Below, piece after piece: positions 19,127-29,270 of a DNA stretch of 64,000 nucleotides. The notes beneath the pieces were generated by a model. The model did no database searches. It worked only from the letters and a program-made list of their open reading frames with translations, and was not told the DNA's origin. Origin of the DNA: Micromonospora sp. NBC_00389 (lineage in GTDB: Bacteria; Actinomycetota; Actinomycetes; Mycobacteriales; Micromonosporaceae); assembly GCF_036059255.1 (NCBI RefSeq), contig NZ_CP107947.1, positions 3,100,001-3,164,000 on the forward strand, given 5' to 3'. Position 1 is the first letter of the stretch. Every line of letters starts with the position of its first letter. The translations under genes were made by a program, and so were the position numbers.

Positions 19127-20524
19127 GTGAGTCGGGCCTTCAGTGCGCCGTTTCCACCGGATCGACGGGGGGTGGCTGCGTCTCGGGACACCGGGGCGGG
19201 CCGCTCCGGCGGCACCGCCCGGGCGGTGACCCGGACGCTCAGCGACGACCCGCTGGGCGGCACGGTACGACGTACCGTGCTGCCCAGCGGCCTGCGCGTG
19301 CTCACCGAGGCGATCCCGGCGATGCGCAGCGTCTCCTTCGGCATCTGGGTGTCGGTCGGCTCGCGGGACGAGACCGGCCCGCAGGCCGGCGCCGCGCACT
19401 TCCTGGAGCACCTGCTCTTCAAGGGCACCCACAAGCGCACCGCGCTGGAGATCTCGTCGCAGATCGAGGCGGTGGGTGGTGAGACGAACGCCTTCACCAC
19501 GAAGGAATACACCTGCTACTACGCCCGCGTGCTGGACGAGGACCTGCCGCTGGCGATCGACGTGATGTGCGACCTGGTCGCCGACTCGCTGCTGGAGCCG
19601 GCCGACGTGGAGACCGAGCGCGGCGTGATCCTCGAAGAGATCGCCATGCACGACGACGAGCCCGGTGACGAGGTGCACGACCTCTTCGCCCGCGCCGTCT
19701 ACGGCGACCACCCGCTGGGCCGACTGATCTCCGGCACCGAGGAGACCGTCACGCCGATGACCCGGCGGCAGATCCAGAGCTTCTACCGGAGCCGCTACAC
19801 CGCGCCGGAGATCGTCATCGCCGCGGCCGGCAACCTCGACCACGCCGCGGTGGTCAAGCTGGTCCGCCAGGCGGTGCGCGGCACCCCGCTGGACAGCGAC
19901 CCGGCGACCCCGGCGCCGCACCGCGAGGCCACTCCCGCGGTACGAACCCGACCGGCCACCACCCTGGTGGAGCCGAAGGAGACCGAGCAGGCGCACGTCA
20001 TCCTCGGCTGCCCCGGCATCGACCGCCTCGACGAGCGGCGCTTCGCCCTCGGGGTGCTCAACAACGTGCTCGGCGGCGGCATGTCCAGCCGGCTGTTCCA
20101 GGAGATCCGGGAGCAGCGCGGCCTGGCGTACTCGGTCTACTCCTACGCCAGCCAGTACGCCGACAGCGGGCTGTTCGCCGTCTACGCCGGCTGCGCGCCG
20201 GGCAAGGTGGACGAGGTGCTGGCCCTGACCCGCGCCGAGCTGGCCCGGGTGGCCGCCGACGGGTTGACCGAGGCCGAGGTTGCCCGGGGCAAGGGGATGA
20301 GCAAGGGCTCGTTCGTGCTCGGCCTGGAGGACACCGGTTCCCGGATGAGCCGGCTGGCCAAGGGCGAGCTGCTCTACGGCGACCTGATGCCGGTGGACGA
20401 GCTGCTCCGCCGTGTCGACGAGGTCACCGTGGCGGACGTGAACTCCCTCGCCGCGGAGCTGCTCAGCCGGCCGATGTCGTTGGCCGTGGTCGGCCCGTTC
20501 GGCGCCAGCGACTTCACCAACTGA
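19127..20524 (+). CDS. M16 family zinc metallopeptidase
   Basis: This 465-residue peptidase has the inverted zinc motif HFLEH with its upstream context AGAAHFLEHLLFKGT (about residues 86-100). The distal Glu lies in ETERGVILEEIAMHDDEPGD, and the C-terminal half (GVLNNVLGGGMSSRLFQEIREQRGLAYSVYS) contains the R/Y substrate-binding pair. It resembles the processing-protease-like YmxG/PepR proteins encoded right after pnp in many Gram-positives. The GTG at 19127 gives an N-terminal extension of about 35 residues with no signal peptide, so a cytosolic role is expected. Confidence 0.94.
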   Translation: MSRAFSAPFPPDRRGVAASRDTGAGRSGGTARAVTRTLSDDPLGGTVRRTVLPSGLRVLTEAIPAMRSVSFGIWVSVGSRDETGPQAGAAHFLEHLLFKGTHKRTALEISSQIEAVGGETNAFTTKEYTCYYARVLDEDLPLAIDVMCDLVADSLLEPADVETERGVILEEIAMHDDEPGDEVHDLFARAVYGDHPLGRLISGTEETVTPMTRRQIQSFYRSRYTAPEIVIAAAGNLDHAAVVKLVRQAVRGTPLDSDPATPAPHREATPAVRTRPATTLVEPKETEQAHVILGCPGIDRLDERRFALGVLNNVLGGGMSSRLFQEIREQRGLAYSVYSYASQYADSGLFAVYAGCAPGKVDEVLALTRAELARVAADGLTEAEVARGKGMSKGSFVLGLEDTGSRMSRLAKGELLYGDLMPVDELLRRVDEVTVADVNSLAAELLSRPMSLAVVGPFGASDFTN

Positions 20525-21415
<891 letters not shown>

Positions 21416-21508
21416 CCGCCGTTCGACGGGTGCGCCGGCGCCCGGTGGCCGGTCGTCCGGGGCGGAAACCTGGTCGCGGGTGGGACGGGCCGATCCTAGG
21501 CTGCCTCC

Positions 21509-21979
21509 ATGATCAATAGTGGACACCTGGACCGGGCCGGACGCCGGGTCACCCTGCGCCCGGTGGACGACGACAACTGGCGGGCGGTGGCCGACGTCGC
21601 CCCGCGCGACGACCAGCGTCGGTTCGTGGCCGCGCTGGCCGCCCGCTACCTGCTGCTCAGCACCCGCTCCGAGGTGTGGACCTCGCTCGCGGTGTACGCC
21701 GACGAGACCGTCGTCGGCCACGTCATGTGGGGCGTGGACGACGACGGCTCGCACTGGATCGGCGGGATGGTGATCGATGCCGCCGAGCAGAACCGGGGCG
21801 TGGGCCGGGCCACCGTGCAGACCCTGGCGACCTGGCTGGCCGGCAGGGACGGCAACCCCCCGGTCCGCCTCTCGTACCACCCCGACAACACCCAGGCCGC
21901 CCGCCTCTACTCAGCCCTGGACTTCCACCCCACCGGCGCCATGGACGACGAGGAACTGATCGCCGAACGAACCCGCTGA
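21509..21979 (+). CDS. GNAT family N-acetyltransferase
   Basis: The 156-residue protein follows the GNAT fold: VTLRPVDDDNWRAVADV at the start, IGGMVIDAAEQNRGVGRATVQTLATWLA as the acetyl-CoA pyrophosphate loop (Q-N-R-G-V-G-R-A), and VRLSYHPDNTQAARLYSALDFHPTG as the C-terminal substrate strand. The YHPDNTQAARLY wording is close to spermidine/diamine acetyltransferases, but substrate is not proven. TAGGCT lies six bases before the ATG, suggesting a leaderless message. Confidence 0.9.
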   Translation: MINSGHLDRAGRRVTLRPVDDDNWRAVADVAPRDDQRRFVAALAARYLLLSTRSEVWTSLAVYADETVVGHVMWGVDDDGSHWIGGMVIDAAEQNRGVGRATVQTLATWLAGRDGNPPVRLSYHPDNTQAARLYSALDFHPTGAMDDEELIAERTR

Positions 21980-22000
21980 CCCACCCCGGTGGGGCTGCGG

Positions 22001-24103
22001 TCAGTGGGGGATTGGGGTGGTGGGGCGGCGTTGGGTGGGGACGGTCGGGGTCAGGGTTGTGGGTAGGCCGGTGAGGGTGGGGTGGCCGGTTCGGTCGACG
22101 GTGATGTTCATCGGTGCGCCGCCCAGTCGCAGGCCGTTGACCGTGAGCGCGCCGAGTTCGGCTCCGGCCAGCGGTGCCAGCCGGACCGTGCCGGCCGGCA
22201 CGTCGGGGTAGAGCCCGGTGGCGGCCTGGAGCAGCAGCACCGCGCTGGCCGCGGCCCAGGCCTGCGGCCGGCACGCCGCCGGGTACGGCACCGGGCGGTT
22301 CACCAGCGACCGGTCGTCGCCGCCGTACAGCTCAGGCAGCCGGTAGTCGAACGCCTCGGCCGCGGTGAGCAGACCTTCGGCCAGGCTGAGCGCGGCGTCG
22401 CGGTGCCCGGCCCGGGCCAGCCCGGCGAGCACGATCGCGGTGTCGTGCGTCCAGATCGAGCCGCAGTGGTACGACAGCGGGCTGAAGCCGGCGTCGTCGG
22501 TGGACATGGTCCGCAGCCCGAAGCCGCCGGCGAGCGCGTCGGTGGTGAGCAGGCGCGCGACCTGGTCCTCCTCGGCGCCGCTGAGCAGGCCGGTGCCGAG
22601 CAGGTGGCCGATGTTGCTGGTCAGCGAGTCGACCGGGCGCTTGTCCCGGTCGAGGGCCAGCGCGGGCTGCGGGCCGTACCGGCCGTCGACCCAGAAGCTG
22701 TCCCGGAACCGGCGGGCCAGCACGGCGGCGTGCTCGCGCCAGCGATCCCCGCCCGGACGACCGAAGGCGTCCAGCAGCGCGGCGCCGTTCACCGCCGCCT
22801 CGTGCGCGTACCCCTGCACCTCGGCCAGCACGATGGGTGCGGTGGCCAGGGAGCCGTCGTGGAACCGGACGGCGTCGCCGGAGTCCTTCCAGCCCTGGTT
22901 AGAGAGCCCGTGGCCGGTGGTGTCGACGTACTCGACCAGCCCGTCGCCGTCGGGGTCGGCGTGCTCGCCGAGCCAGCGCAGTGCCGCCTCCAGGTACGGC
23001 AGCAGCGGTTCGATCTGCTCGACCGACAGACCCCAGCGCCAGGCGTCGTGCAGCAGGTTGACCCAGAGCATGGTGGCGTCGACGGTGCCGTAGTAGGCCG
23101 GTGGCAGGCGCAGCCCGTCGTCGGGCAGTGCGAACTCGTGCCGGCGCAACTCGTGCAGGATCTTGCCGGGGGCCTCGCCGGTGGCCGGGTCGATCCGGGT
23201 GCCCTGTCGGCGGGCGAGCACCCTGAGGGTGCCGGCGGCCAGGTCGGTGCCGAGCGGCAGCATCATCCGGGCGGCCCAGAGGCTGTCCCGGCCGAACAGG
23301 GTGAGGAACCAGGGCACCCCGGCACCGAGGAAGACGTCCCGTGGGGCGCCGGTCTCGGCCAGTCGCAGCCCGCGCAGGTCGTCCAGACTGCGGTCGAGCA
23401 GCCGGACCAGCCGCCGATCGTCCGCGGTCACCTCGGGTCGGGACCAGTCCGGCTCGCCGGCCGGGCCGACGACCACGGCGCGCGGGTCCTCGACGGTCAG
23501 GTGCCAGCGCAGCACCGTCTCGCCGCCGGGGGGCAGCTCGACAGGCCAGGCCAGCCGGGGTGCGGTGACCCGCTCATCGGTGGCGAGCACGTCGGCGCCC
23601 GCGCCGGTGACGGTGACGGTGATCCCCTCCGCCGACCAGGTGAGGACGCCGGGCTGGCCGGTCTTGGCCTCCAGTGGCGTCGCGGCGCCACCGGACTTGA
23701 CCACCTCGATGGGCGCCAGGTCGCAGCCGAGGTCGACGCTGACGGTGGCGCGTACTCCGACCGTGGCGGTGGAGACGATCCGCAGCTCCTCGGTGAGGCC
23801 GTTGCGGGTGGCCCGGCGGAGCCGGTCGATCCGGACGGTGGGGTCGGGCACGGGGTCGCCGAGCCAGCGCGCCAGGCTCACGAAGCGGACGCCGTGCGGA
23901 CCGTCGTCGCCGCGGGTCAGCCCTTCCAGCTCCCGGTCGTCGACGCGTAGCTCCGCCCGGGAGAGCACGCGGGCGTCGGCGTGGAAGACGCCCTGGACGC
24001 CGGTCGGGCGGATCTGCCCGGTCGCGTCCCCCAGCGCGCTGGTCGGGGCGAGGACCACCCCCACCAACTCGTGCAGGAGGGGTTGCAGCTGGCGTTCGAT
24101 CAC
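22001..24103 (-). CDS. Amylo-alpha-1,6-glucosidase / glycogen debranching-type glycoside hydrolase
   Basis: The 700-residue protein has an N-terminal beta-sandwich domain (LAPTSALGDATGQIRPTGVQGVF ... ADARVLS, up to about residue 240). An (alpha/alpha)6 catalytic domain follows, with VPWFLTLFGRDSLWAARM, DATMLWVNLLHDAWRWG, DPDGDGLVEY and SNQGWKDSGDAVRF. This is the pattern of bacterial GDE_N/amylo-alpha-1,6-glucosidase proteins. The likely general acid/base residues are the Asp in GRDS and acidic residues in WKDSGD. GTG 24103 is preferred (GGAG eight bases upstream); a TTG 45 bases upstream is in frame but overlaps the promoter. No signal peptide, so intracellular. It diverges from lacI over a shared palindrome. 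Confidence 0.9.
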   Translation of the reverse strand: MIERQLQPLLHELVGVVLAPTSALGDATGQIRPTGVQGVFHADARVLSRAELRVDDRELEGLTRGDDGPHGVRFVSLARWLGDPVPDPTVRIDRLRRATRNGLTEELRIVSTATVGVRATVSVDLGCDLAPIEVVKSGGAATPLEAKTGQPGVLTWSAEGITVTVTGAGADVLATDERVTAPRLAWPVELPPGGETVLRWHLTVEDPRAVVVGPAGEPDWSRPEVTADDRRLVRLLDRSLDDLRGLRLAETGAPRDVFLGAGVPWFLTLFGRDSLWAARMMLPLGTDLAAGTLRVLARRQGTRIDPATGEAPGKILHELRRHEFALPDDGLRLPPAYYGTVDATMLWVNLLHDAWRWGLSVEQIEPLLPYLEAALRWLGEHADPDGDGLVEYVDTTGHGLSNQGWKDSGDAVRFHDGSLATAPIVLAEVQGYAHEAAVNGAALLDAFGRPGGDRWREHAAVLARRFRDSFWVDGRYGPQPALALDRDKRPVDSLTSNIGHLLGTGLLSGAEEDQVARLLTTDALAGGFGLRTMSTDDAGFSPLSYHCGSIWTHDTAIVLAGLARAGHRDAALSLAEGLLTAAEAFDYRLPELYGGDDRSLVNRPVPYPAACRPQAWAAASAVLLLQAATGLYPDVPAGTVRLAPLAGAELGALTVNGLRLGGAPMNITVDRTGHPTLTGLPTTLTPTVPTQRRPTTPIPH

Positions 24104-24188
24104 GGTGTGGCTCCAGATCCTGAGGGTGCGGGGCGGACGTCTTGACAACGCAGCCCCCGGCGGTGCAAAGTGCGAAACATTCCAGAAA

Positions 24189-24232
24189 CTTGAACGATCT
24201 AATCCTGCCTTATCCAGATTGGATCGTTCAAG
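24189..24232. promoter_or_regulatory. Inverted repeat between hydrolase and lacI, candidate operator
   Basis: CTTGAACGATCTAA (24189-24202) and TTGGATCGTTCAAG (24219-24232) match as inverted repeats at 13 of 14 positions, separated by 16 bases. They lie in the only AT-rich segment between the divergent hydrolase and lacI genes; the right arm ends 17 bases before the lacI GTG. A TTGACA hexamer is at 24142-24147. LacI proteins usually bind such dyads, so this should let the repressor control both directions. Confidence 0.65.
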
Positions 24233-24249
24233 ATGGCGAGAGGGATTTA

Positions 24250-25239
24250 GTGGCTGAAAAGGTGACCATCGCCACGGTGGCCCAGCACGCCCGAGTGAGC
24301 CGGCAGACGGTGTCCAACGTGCTCAACGCCCCGCACATCGTGCGGGAGGAGACCCGGCTGCGGGTCGAGGACGCGATCAGCGCGCTCGGCTACCGGGCCA
24401 ACCAGGCCGCCCGACAGATGCGCACCGGCCGATCCCGTCTCATCGCCGCCCGGATCGAGCCCACCCGCGACGGCATCAACGGCTCCGTGCTCGACCGCTT
24501 CCTGCACGGCCTCACCGAGACCGCCGACGCCGCCGGCTACCGGGTGCTGCTCTACACCGCCACCGACGACGAGCGGGAGATCGCCACCTACAACGACCTG
24601 CTCGGCACGTACGAGCTGGACGCGTTCGTGCTCGTCGGCACGAAGTACGGCGACCCGCGTACCGCCTGGCTGGCCGGCCGGGACGTGCCGTTCGTGACCT
24701 TCGGCCGGCCGTGGGACGCACTCGACGCCCACCCCTGGGTGGACGTGGACGGCGCCGCCGGCACCGCCCAGGCCACCCGGCACCTACTGGCCGCCGGGCA
24801 CCGGCGGATCGCCTTCATCGGCTGGCCGCTCGGCTCCGGCGTCGGCGACGACCGCCGGGCCGGCTGGCGCGACGCGCTGCGCGCGGCCGGCGTCGACCCG
24901 ACCGGGCTGCACCGGGAGACCGAGGACAGCATCGCCGAGGGCGAGCGACGGATGCACGACCTGCTCGGCACCGTCGAGCCGACCGCCGTGGTCTGCGCCA
25001 GCGACTCGCTCGCCCTCGGCGCCCTCCAGGCGATCCGCGGCACCGACCCGCCCGTGTCGGTGATCGGCTTCGACGACACGCCGGTGGCCGCGGCGGTGGG
25101 GCTGGCCAGCGTCAGCCAGCCGCTCGGCGAGGCCGCCGCCCGCTGCGTGGACCTGCTCACCGGGGTCCTCGACGGCAACCACGAGACGCCCACCCACGTG
25201 CTGCTCCAGCCCGCGCTGGCGCTCCGGCACACCGCCTAG
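24250..25239 (+). CDS. LacI family transcriptional regulator
   Basis: A 329-residue repressor. The N-terminal HTH reads VTIATVAQHARVSRQTVSNVLNAPHIV (about residues 5-31), followed by the hinge LGYRANQAARQMRTGRS. A periplasmic-binding-protein-like sugar domain follows, with the usual DVDG, GHRRIAFIG, CASDSLALGAL and VIGFDDTP motifs. The GTG at 24250 is five bases after GAGAGGG and gives the canonical family start. It is the first gene of lacI-binding protein-permease-permease and divergent from a debranching-type hydrolase, so the inducer is probably an alpha-glucan oligosaccharide (inference). Confidence 0.95.
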   Translation: MAEKVTIATVAQHARVSRQTVSNVLNAPHIVREETRLRVEDAISALGYRANQAARQMRTGRSRLIAARIEPTRDGINGSVLDRFLHGLTETADAAGYRVLLYTATDDEREIATYNDLLGTYELDAFVLVGTKYGDPRTAWLAGRDVPFVTFGRPWDALDAHPWVDVDGAAGTAQATRHLLAAGHRRIAFIGWPLGSGVGDDRRAGWRDALRAAGVDPTGLHRETEDSIAEGERRMHDLLGTVEPTAVVCASDSLALGALQAIRGTDPPVSVIGFDDTPVAAAVGLASVSQPLGEAAARCVDLLTGVLDGNHETPTHVLLQPALALRHTA

Positions 25240-25263
25240 TCCCTTCCCCCACCAGGAGAAACC

Positions 25264-26517
25264 ATGGCACCTCGAACCCTCACCCGGGCGGCGGTGGCCG
25301 GCCTCGCCGCCGTCGCACTCCTCGGCTCCGCGGCCTGCGGCAGCGGCTTCGACGACTCGTCCGGCGACGCCGCCCAGTCCAGCAGCGGGCCGGCCAGCCT
25401 GCAGATCCTGATCGGCTCCTCGGGCGAGGCCGAGACCAAGGCCGTCCAGGACGCCGCGGCGAAGTGGGCCGGCAGCTCCGGCAACACCGCCACGGTCACC
25501 CCGGCGCAGGACCTCACCCAGCAGCTCGGCCAGGCCCTCGCCGGTGGCACCCCGCCGGACGTCTTCTACGTCGACGCGGCCCGGTTCGCCGACTACGCCA
25601 GCGTCGGCGCGCTGGAGCCGTACGGCGACAAGGTCAGCAACTCGGGCGACTTCTACGAGAGCCTGCGCACCACGTTCTCCTACGACGGCAAGCTCTACTG
25701 CGCGCCGAAGGACTTCTCCACCCTGGCCCTGCAGATCAACACCGACCTGTGGGCCAAGGCCGGGCTGACCGACGCCGACGTGCCGACCACCTGGGACCAG
25801 CTCACCACGACCGCCCAGAAGATCAAGGCCAAGGGGCAGGTCCCGCTGGCCCTCGGGGACACCCGGGACCGGATCGGCGCCTTCATGGTGCAGAACGGCG
25901 GCTGGCTGCTGAGCAAGGACGGCAAGCAGCCCACCGCCGACACTCCGGAGAACCTGGCCGCCCTCCAGTACGTCAAGACCATGCTCACCGGTGGCCTGGC
26001 CAAGTTCCCGAAGCAGCTCGACGCCGGCTGGTCCGGTGAGGCGTTCGGCAAGGGCAAGGCCGTGATGACCATTGAGGGCAACTGGATCAAGGGTGCCCTG
26101 CAGAACGACTTCCCGAACGTCAAGTACAAGGTCGTCCCGCTGCCGGCCGGCGCGAAGGGCCAGGGCACGCTCTCCTTCACCCAGTGCTGGGGCATCGCGG
26201 CGAAGAGCAAGTTCAAGGACCAGGCGATCAAGTTCGTCGAGGCGATGACCAGCGGCGAGCAGCAGATGGCCTTCGCCAAGGCGTTCGGCGTGATGCCGTC
26301 CCGGCAGTCGGTGCGCGACCAGTACACCGCCGCCTTCCCGGCGGACAAGCCGTTCATCGACGGCGCCGCGTACGCCCAGGGTCCGGTGAACGCCCCGAAG
26401 ATGGACAGCGTCCTCAGTGAGCTCGACACCGGTCTGCAGGGCCTGACCAACGGCGACCCGAAGACGGTGCTGCAGAACTTCGACAAGAACGCCAAGGCGG
26501 CACTCGGCGGCAGCTGA
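25264..26517 (+). CDS. Carbohydrate ABC transporter substrate-binding lipoprotein
   Basis: The 417-residue protein has a lipoprotein signal peptide (RTLTRAAVAGLAAVALLGSAAC) with the modified Cys at about residue 22. A family-1 extracellular solute-binding domain follows, with LTQQLGQALAGGTPPDVFYVDAARFADYA and the GKGKAVMTIEGNW strand typical of maltose/oligosaccharide binding proteins. The ATG at 25264 follows AGGAGA. It is 24 bases after lacI and followed by a stem-loop before the permeases, which fits higher expression of the binding protein. Confidence 0.94.
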   Translation: MAPRTLTRAAVAGLAAVALLGSAACGSGFDDSSGDAAQSSSGPASLQILIGSSGEAETKAVQDAAAKWAGSSGNTATVTPAQDLTQQLGQALAGGTPPDVFYVDAARFADYASVGALEPYGDKVSNSGDFYESLRTTFSYDGKLYCAPKDFSTLALQINTDLWAKAGLTDADVPTTWDQLTTTAQKIKAKGQVPLALGDTRDRIGAFMVQNGGWLLSKDGKQPTADTPENLAALQYVKTMLTGGLAKFPKQLDAGWSGEAFGKGKAVMTIEGNWIKGALQNDFPNVKYKVVPLPAGAKGQGTLSFTQCWGIAAKSKFKDQAIKFVEAMTSGEQQMAFAKAFGVMPSRQSVRDQYTAAFPADKPFIDGAAYAQGPVNAPKMDSVLSELDTGLQGLTNGDPKTVLQNFDKNAKAALGGS

Positions 26518-26524
26518 GGTGACG

Positions 26525-26555
26525 GCGGGGGTCCCGGTAGCACCGGGGCCCCCGC
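26525..26555 (+). terminator. Partial terminator/attenuator between binding protein and permeases
   Basis: GCGGGGGTCCCGGT and ACCGGGGCCCCCGC pair over 14 positions (one G-U) around a three-base loop, eight bases after the binding-protein stop. Such hairpins usually stabilise the upstream mRNA or reduce permease expression. No U-tract is present. Confidence 0.6.
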
Positions 26556-26593
26556 TTCACCTTCGGCCCGAGACAGGGAGGGAGGGAAGGAAG

Positions 26594-27715
26594 ATGGCAA
26601 CCGAGACACTGGCCGCCGTGGCGACCGCGCCGGGGAGGAGCCCTCGCCGAGGCCGGGGCGGCATCCGCAGCAACGAGAACCTCGCCGGCTGGCTCTTCGT
26701 CGCACCGGTGATCGTCATCCTGGGGTTGTTCCTGCTGCTGCCGATCCTGATGGCGTTCTGGGTCAGCCTGACCGACTGGAACGGTCAGGGCAGCCCGTTC
26801 ACGGGTGAGGTGCCGTTCGTCGGTGGGCACAACTACACCCAGTTGTTCACCGAGGACGGGCTGGCCCGCCGCGACTTCATGACCAGCATCCGCAACAACA
26901 TCTACTACGTGGCGATCGTGGTGCCGGCGCAGACCGCGCTCGCCCTCGGGCTGGCGCTGGTCGTCAACAACCGGATGCTCAAGGGCAAGAGCTTCTTCCG
27001 CAGCGCCTTCTACTTCCCCTCGGTCACCAGCTCGGTCGCGATCAGCGTGGTGTTCCTGTTCCTCTTCGCCAACTCCGGGGCGGTCAACGCGCTGCTCGGC
27101 TTCCTCGGGATCGACGGCCCGGAGTGGTTCGCGGACTCCCGAGGGGTGCTGCACCTGCTTTTCGGCGCGGTCGGTGTCGACTCGCCCCCGGCGGCGCTGA
27201 CCGACGGCGGCCCGTTCGGGCTGAGCTGGTGGGACTGGCTGGCCGGACCCAGCGTGGCGATGATATCGATCATCACTCTGGTGGTCTGGACCACCTCCGG
27301 CACCTTCATGCTGATGTTCCTGGCCGGGTTGCAGAACGTGCCGGTCGCCCTCGACGAGGCGAGCACCCTCGACGGCGCGTCCCGGTGGCAGCGGTTCCGG
27401 CACGTCACCCTGCCGCTGATCAGGCCGACCACCTTCCTGGTGCTCACCCTCGGCCTGATCGGCTCCTGGCAGGTCTTCGACCAGGTGTACGTGATGAGTC
27501 AGGGCGGCCCGGCCAAGACCACGCTCACCCCGGCCTACCTGTCGTACCGGACCGCGTTCCGGGACTTCGACTACGGCTCCGGCGCGGCGATCTCGTTCGT
27601 GCTGTTCCTGATCATCATCGTGCTCACGCTGATCCAGCGCCGGGCGCTGGCCGAACGGGACACCGACCGGCCGCGCCGCGGTTGGTGGCGTCGGCGCGTA
27701 CCGGAGAGGTCCTGA
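26594..27715 (+). CDS. Carbohydrate ABC transporter permease (MalF-like)
   Basis: The 373-residue protein has a basic cytosolic N-terminus, a first helix (LAGWLFVAPVIVILGLFLLLPILMAFW) and further helices around VVPAQTALALGLALVVNN and MISIITLVVWTTSGTFMLMFLAGL. The EAA-type coupling loop is VALDEASTLDGASRWQRFRHVTLPLI. It carries a large periplasmic loop, like MalF. ATG 26594 has the strong GGGAGGGAGGGAAGGAAG site. One base separates it from the second permease. No ATPase gene is present in the cluster; a shared MsiK-type ATPase is the usual solution in actinobacteria (inference). Confidence 0.95.
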   Translation: MATETLAAVATAPGRSPRRGRGGIRSNENLAGWLFVAPVIVILGLFLLLPILMAFWVSLTDWNGQGSPFTGEVPFVGGHNYTQLFTEDGLARRDFMTSIRNNIYYVAIVVPAQTALALGLALVVNNRMLKGKSFFRSAFYFPSVTSSVAISVVFLFLFANSGAVNALLGFLGIDGPEWFADSRGVLHLLFGAVGVDSPPAALTDGGPFGLSWWDWLAGPSVAMISIITLVVWTTSGTFMLMFLAGLQNVPVALDEASTLDGASRWQRFRHVTLPLIRPTTFLVLTLGLIGSWQVFDQVYVMSQGGPAKTTLTPAYLSYRTAFRDFDYGSGAAISFVLFLIIIVLTLIQRRALAERDTDRPRRGWWRRRVPERS

Positions 27716-27716
27716 G

Positions 27717-28604
27717 ATGGCCGTGCTGACCGACCGCCCGGCGGCGGCGCCCGCGCGGCGCGACCAGCGCGCGGCCCGCACGCTGGCCACCCGCTTCCTG
27801 GGGTACGCCACGCTGGTCTTCTTCGGGCTGGTGTTCCTCTACCCGTTCGTCATCCAGATCGGCAACGCGCTCAAGACCGAGTCGGACGCGGCCGCCAACC
27901 CGCTCTCGCCGTTCCCGGACCCGCTCTCGCTGGCCGGCTTCGAACGGATCTTCGCGGGCACCAGTTTCCCGCTCTGGCTGGGCAACTCGCTGCTGGTGAC
28001 GGTGCTGGTCACCATCGGTCGGGTGTTCTTCGACTCGCTGGCCGGGTACGCGCTGGCCCGGCTGCGGTTCCGGGGTCGCGGCGGGCTGTTCGCCGCGGTC
28101 ATCGCGGTGATGGCGGTGCCCGGAGTGGTGCTGCTGATCCCGAAGTTCCTGGTGCTCAACCAGCTCGGCCTCTACAACAGCTACGCCGGTCTCGTGGTGC
28201 CGCTGCTGGCCGACGCGGCCGGCGTGTTCATCATGAAGCAGTTCTTCGAGTCGATCCCGCTGAGCGTGGAGGAGGCCGCCCGGATCGACGGGGCGAGCAT
28301 CTTCCGGACCTTCTGGTCGGTGGTGCTGCCGATGGCGAAACCGGCGCTGATCACCCTGACCATCCTGTCCTTCCAGGGCTCCTGGAACGAGTTTCCGCAC
28401 AGCCTGGTGGCGGTGCAGGACCCGGACCTGTTCACCCTGCCGCGTGGCCTGGCGGACCTGGTCAGCGGGTCGCTCGGCAGTGGCACCCAGTATCCGCTCA
28501 AGCTGGGCGCCGCGCTGCTGGCCACCATCCCGGTGGCGATCATCTTCGTGGTGTTCCAGCGATACTTCGTCCGGGACGCCAACGACGGCTCCGACAAGGG
28601 CTGA
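27717..28604 (+). CDS. Carbohydrate ABC transporter permease (MalG-like)
   Basis: The 295-residue inner-membrane protein has about six helices (first at TLVFFGLVFLYPFVIQIGNALK) and the MalG-type EAA loop SVEEAARIDGASIFRTFWSVVLPMAKPALITLTILSFQGSWNEF. It forms a heterodimer with the preceding permease. The ATG begins one base after the preceding TGA, with GAGAGG as ribosome-binding site. The gene ends the operon; a strong hairpin follows. Confidence 0.95.
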   Translation: MAVLTDRPAAAPARRDQRAARTLATRFLGYATLVFFGLVFLYPFVIQIGNALKTESDAAANPLSPFPDPLSLAGFERIFAGTSFPLWLGNSLLVTVLVTIGRVFFDSLAGYALARLRFRGRGGLFAAVIAVMAVPGVVLLIPKFLVLNQLGLYNSYAGLVVPLLADAAGVFIMKQFFESIPLSVEEAARIDGASIFRTFWSVVLPMAKPALITLTILSFQGSWNEFPHSLVAVQDPDLFTLPRGLADLVSGSLGSGTQYPLKLGAALLATIPVAIIFVVFQRYFVRDANDGSDKG

Positions 28605-28611
28605 CCCGAAA

Positions 28612-28643
28612 GGTGCGGCGGCCCCGGCGCGGGCCGCCGCACC
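28612..28643. terminator. Bidirectional terminator between permease and convergent GNAT gene
   Basis: GGTGCGGCGGCCC and GGGCCGCCGCACC form a perfect 13-bp stem with a six-base loop, placed between two convergent genes, so it can serve both strands. Confidence 0.8.
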
Positions 28644-28650
28644 GGTCACG

Positions 28651-29235
28651 TCAGTCGTCCGCTGGCACCTTCTCGGGCGGAACGCCCACGTGCAGGCGCA
28701 CCTGGGGCACCAGCATGTCGTCGACGTCCAGCGCCCGGGCCGAGCCGTCGGGCTCCCAACCGGTGCTGGTGAGGAAGTTCCGGGTCGCCTCGTCGCCTTC
28801 GAACGCCCAGGCCACCGCCCGGCTCAGGCCGTCTTCCCGCCACAGGTCGACGGTGGCGGCGAGCAGCCGGCTGCCATGCCCACGCCGACCCCAGCGCGGC
28901 TCGACCAGCAGGTCGGTCACCGCAGCCACGTCCGGGCCGAGCGCGTCGGCCGGCTCGCCCGGGGCCAGCGCCTCGGCGTCGGCCGGGCCGGAGGCGGCGA
29001 ACCCCACCAGATACGATTGCTCGGCCTGTTCGACGGCGACCAGCACCCGGTGTGCGCCCGAGGGCGGCTCCAGCACCGCGGCGCTCCACCGCCGGGCGAG
29101 GAACGCCTCGTCCAGGTTGTCGAGCACGTGCCGAGGCAGGATCCGGCGGTACGCGACCCGCCAGGTCGCGAGCTGGATGCGTGCGATCTCGCCGGCGTCC
29201 TCAGGACGCGCCGGGCGGACGTAGCCGAGAGCCAT
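28651..29235 (-). CDS. GNAT family N-acetyltransferase
   Basis: A 194-residue protein starting YVRPARPEDAGEIARIQLATWRVAYRRILP, the common GNAT opening. It has VTDLLVEPRWGRRGHGSRLLAATVDLW as the acetyl-CoA loop (R-R-G-H-G-S) and AVAWAFEGDEATRNFLTSTGWEPDGSAR as the closing strand-helix. The C-terminal 25 residues are extra. The substrate is unknown. It is divergent from the GT87 gene (35 bp apart) and convergent with the sugar transporter operon. Confidence 0.9.
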   Translation of the reverse strand: MALGYVRPARPEDAGEIARIQLATWRVAYRRILPRHVLDNLDEAFLARRWSAAVLEPPSGAHRVLVAVEQAEQSYLVGFAASGPADAEALAPGEPADALGPDVAAVTDLLVEPRWGRRGHGSRLLAATVDLWREDGLSRAVAWAFEGDEATRNFLTSTGWEPDGSARALDVDDMLVPQVRLHVGVPPEKVPADD

Positions 29236-29270
29236 GGGACGGAAGCCTACGCAGGGCCAGGGAGGCGACG

